NCBI RefSeq assembly: GCF_024970185.1
Contig: NZ_CP103965.1
Span: forward strand, 2,476,001-2,540,000
Direction of reading: 5' to 3'
DNA: 64,000 bases
Origin: Pseudomonas sp. N3-W
Lineage (GTDB): Bacteria; Pseudomonadota; Gammaproteobacteria; Pseudomonadales; Pseudomonadaceae
Shown: positions 62,575-64,000 of the stretch, in pieces
Layout of the letters: the number at the start of each line of letters is the position of its first letter
How positions within the stretch are numbered: position 1 is the first letter of the stretch
The notes under the pieces: generated by a model
What the model saw: only the letters and a program-made list of their open reading frames with translations
What the model was told of the DNA's origin: nothing
Database searches by the model: none
Made by a program: the position numbers and the translations under genes

Positions 62575-64000
62575 GGTTGCACCTCCAGCATCGCCGCACG
62601 GGCCTCGGGGCTCGGTACGGCGCGGGTGCCGAGTACCGCCATTACATAGCGTTCAGGGTTGTTCAGGGACTCGGCGGCAGCCTGGGTATAGCGTAACAGC
62701 GGCTCGGCCTTGAAGGTCAGCAGGATACTCAGGGCCAGCAGTGCGAAAATCGGCACACATTCCAGACGCCGCAGTGCAGGTGATGGCCGTTCCTGCGGGG
62801 TCCAGAAGCGCTGGATGCCCATGCGCGAGAAGGCAATCAACGACGCCAGCCCCGACAGGATCAGCAACGCCAGCAGCGCCCACGCCGCATTCGAGACGGG
62901 AATGTCGCCGCTGTTGCCCAGCCCCAGCGGGTTGAGCAAGGCGTGAAGCAAGCCGAGTTTGCCAATGAACCCCGACAGCGGCGGCATGCCGATGATCAAC
63001 AACGCGCAGGCAATGAAACTCAAGCCGAGGAACGCCATGGTCCAGGGAATCACCTGACCGACCACGGCTTTCTGCTCGTCATCGAGGTTGATGCCCTTGG
63101 GCGGTTGCAGCGACTCCATCGGGCGTGGCATTAATTCTTCATCGTACAGCGGCATTTCGTTGGCCGAGCGCGAGCGCTCGATCAGTTCGGCCAGCAGGAA
63201 CAGTGCGCTCAGGGCCAGGGTCGAGCTGACCAGATAGAACAGCGCCGCGCCGATCAGGTTCGGCTGGGCGAAACCGATGGCTGACAGCAGAATCCCCGCC
63301 GACACCAGGATGCTCAGGCTGGCCATGCGCTCCAGGCGTTGTGCGGCCAGGATCGCCACGGCTGCGCAGATGATGGTCGCCATGCCGCCGTAGATCAGCC
63401 AGTCACCCCCAAAGTAAGCCGACGCTCCGGCCTGGCCCGAGAACAGCAGTGTCCACAGGCGCAGCAAGGTGTAGATGCCAACCTTGGTCATGATCGCGAA
63501 CATTGCAGCCACCGGCGCGCTGGCCGAAGAGTAGGCCGGCACCAACCAGAAGTTCAGCGGCCACATCCCGGCCTTGGCCAGGAACGCCACCGCCAGAATC
63601 GCCGCGCCGGCGTGCAACAAACCTCGGTCGGCCTCCGGCACCAGCGGGATCTTCAGCGCCAGGTCCGCCATGTTCAGCGTGCCCGTCACGCCATAGATCA
63701 GCGCCGCGCCAATCAGAAACAGCGACGAGGCCAGCAGGTTGATCGAGATGTAATGCAGCCCCGATGACACCCGCGCCCGCCCCGAACCGTGGAGCATCAA
63801 GCCATAGGAAGCGGCCAGCAACACTTCAAAGAACACGAACAGGTTGAACAGGTCGGCGGTCAGGAAGGCGCCGTACAGGCCCATCAGCTGAATCTGGAAC
63901 AACGCGTGGAAGCTCGAACCGGCGCCGTCCCAGCGGGCCATGGCGAACAGCAGGGCGCTGACGCCAATGATCCCGGTCAGCACCAGCATCAGCGCCGACA
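62571..64000 (-). CDS. phaD: Na+(K+)/H+ antiporter subunit D, 5' end outside window
   Basis: At least 476 residues of the MnhD/PhaD subunit, a proton-pumping NuoM/NuoN-like protein. Conserved features include ALFQIQLMGLYGAFLTADLF, FVFFEVLLAASYGLMLHGSG, GLLHAGAAILAVAFLAKAGM (Lys of the proton path) and VPAYSSASAPVAAMFAIMTK. The frame stays open to the window edge and the family is usually 500-560 residues, so an internal ATG at 63989 is not the start. The upstream subunits A-C should lie beyond 64000. Confidence 0.93.
   Translation of the reverse strand, partial: SALMLVLTGIIGVSALLFAMARWDGAGSSFHALFQIQLMGLYGAFLTADLFNLFVFFEVLLAASYGLMLHGSGRARVSSGLHYISINLLASSLFLIGAALIYGVTGTLNMADLALKIPLVPEADRGLLHAGAAILAVAFLAKAGMWPLNFWLVPAYSSASAPVAAMFAIMTKVGIYTLLRLWTLLFSGQAGASAYFGGDWLIYGGMATIICAAVAILAAQRLERMASLSILVSAGILLSAIGFAQPNLIGAALFYLVSSTLALSALFLLAELIERSRSANEMPLYDEELMPRPMESLQPPKGINLDDEQKAVVGQVIPWTMAFLGLSFIACALLIIGMPPLSGFIGKLGLLHALLNPLGLGNSGDIPVSNAAWALLALLILSGLASLIAFSRMGIQRFWTPQERPSPALRRLECVPIFALLALSILLTFKAEPLLRYTQAAAESLNNPERYVMAVLGTRAVPSPEARAAMLEVQP

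Overview
This is an accessory-rich chromosomal window from a Pseudomonas of the fluorescens group. The assignment rests on the dense REP palindromes with a TGTGGGAGCGAGC core, on small families typical of the genus (DUF2986, DUF2790, DUF2789, DUF2946), on a serralysin of the AprA/AprX type, and on the gene content of the inositol cluster. I see no rRNA, tRNA, CRISPR array, insertion sequence or prophage.

Layout. 0-9 kb: a Cache-GGDEF diguanylate cyclase, DUF2986, a MATE exporter, then a two-gene unit made of a single-module Pls/PosA-type synthetase (adenylation, carrier, membrane helices, three left-handed beta-helix blocks) and a 4'-phosphopantetheinyl transferase whose start overlaps the synthetase stop. 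9-17 kb: polyamine and glutamate metabolism (LysR, FAD amine oxidase of the PuuB/PauB type, a polyamine-binding protein, YceI, an acetyltransferase, glutaminase, a ProA-like dehydrogenase). 17-19.4 kb: cyanate detoxification (cynS, a small exported DUF2790 protein and a beta-carbonic anhydrase) with a divergent LysR. 19.4-26.9 kb: small hypotheticals, an acetyltransferase, a GST, topB, a LexA-like box, a LysR gene with a ruined DNA-binding domain, an orphan serralysin protease with an Rsm site on its ribosome-binding site, and DUF427. 26.9-33.3 kb: an MHS transporter and a GMC oxidoreductase with a divergent LysR, an AlkC-type glycosylase and a GST.

33.3-49.9 kb: a complete myo-inositol locus. 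The RpiR-type repressor iolR is divergent from iolC (fused to DUF2090), iolE, iolB, mmsA/iolA, a TIM-barrel iolI, iolD, iolG, an iolH-like isomerase, a second Gfo/Idh/MocA dehydrogenase, and an ABC importer (binding protein, double ATPase, permease). Together these import inositol, oxidise it (IolG), dehydrate it (IolE), open the ring (IolD), isomerise (IolB), phosphorylate and cleave (IolC-DUF2090), and turn malonate semialdehyde into acetyl-CoA (MmsA). A perfect GGAA-N6-TTCC palindrome lies before iolC and a one-mismatch copy lies before the importer.

50-64 kb: a DksA paralogue lacking two zinc cysteines, a chemoreceptor-like protein with a C-terminal extension, a string of small uncharacterised genes including two lipoproteins, an orphan glycine-betaine-type binding protein, a TonB-dependent receptor with DUF2946 and DUF3995 neighbours, and the distal part (D-E-F-G) of a multisubunit Na+(K+)/H+ antiporter operon that runs off the right edge. 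REP doublets sit in about a dozen intergenic gaps. All start sites were chosen by eye from ribosome-binding sites and expected family lengths. No similarity search was run.
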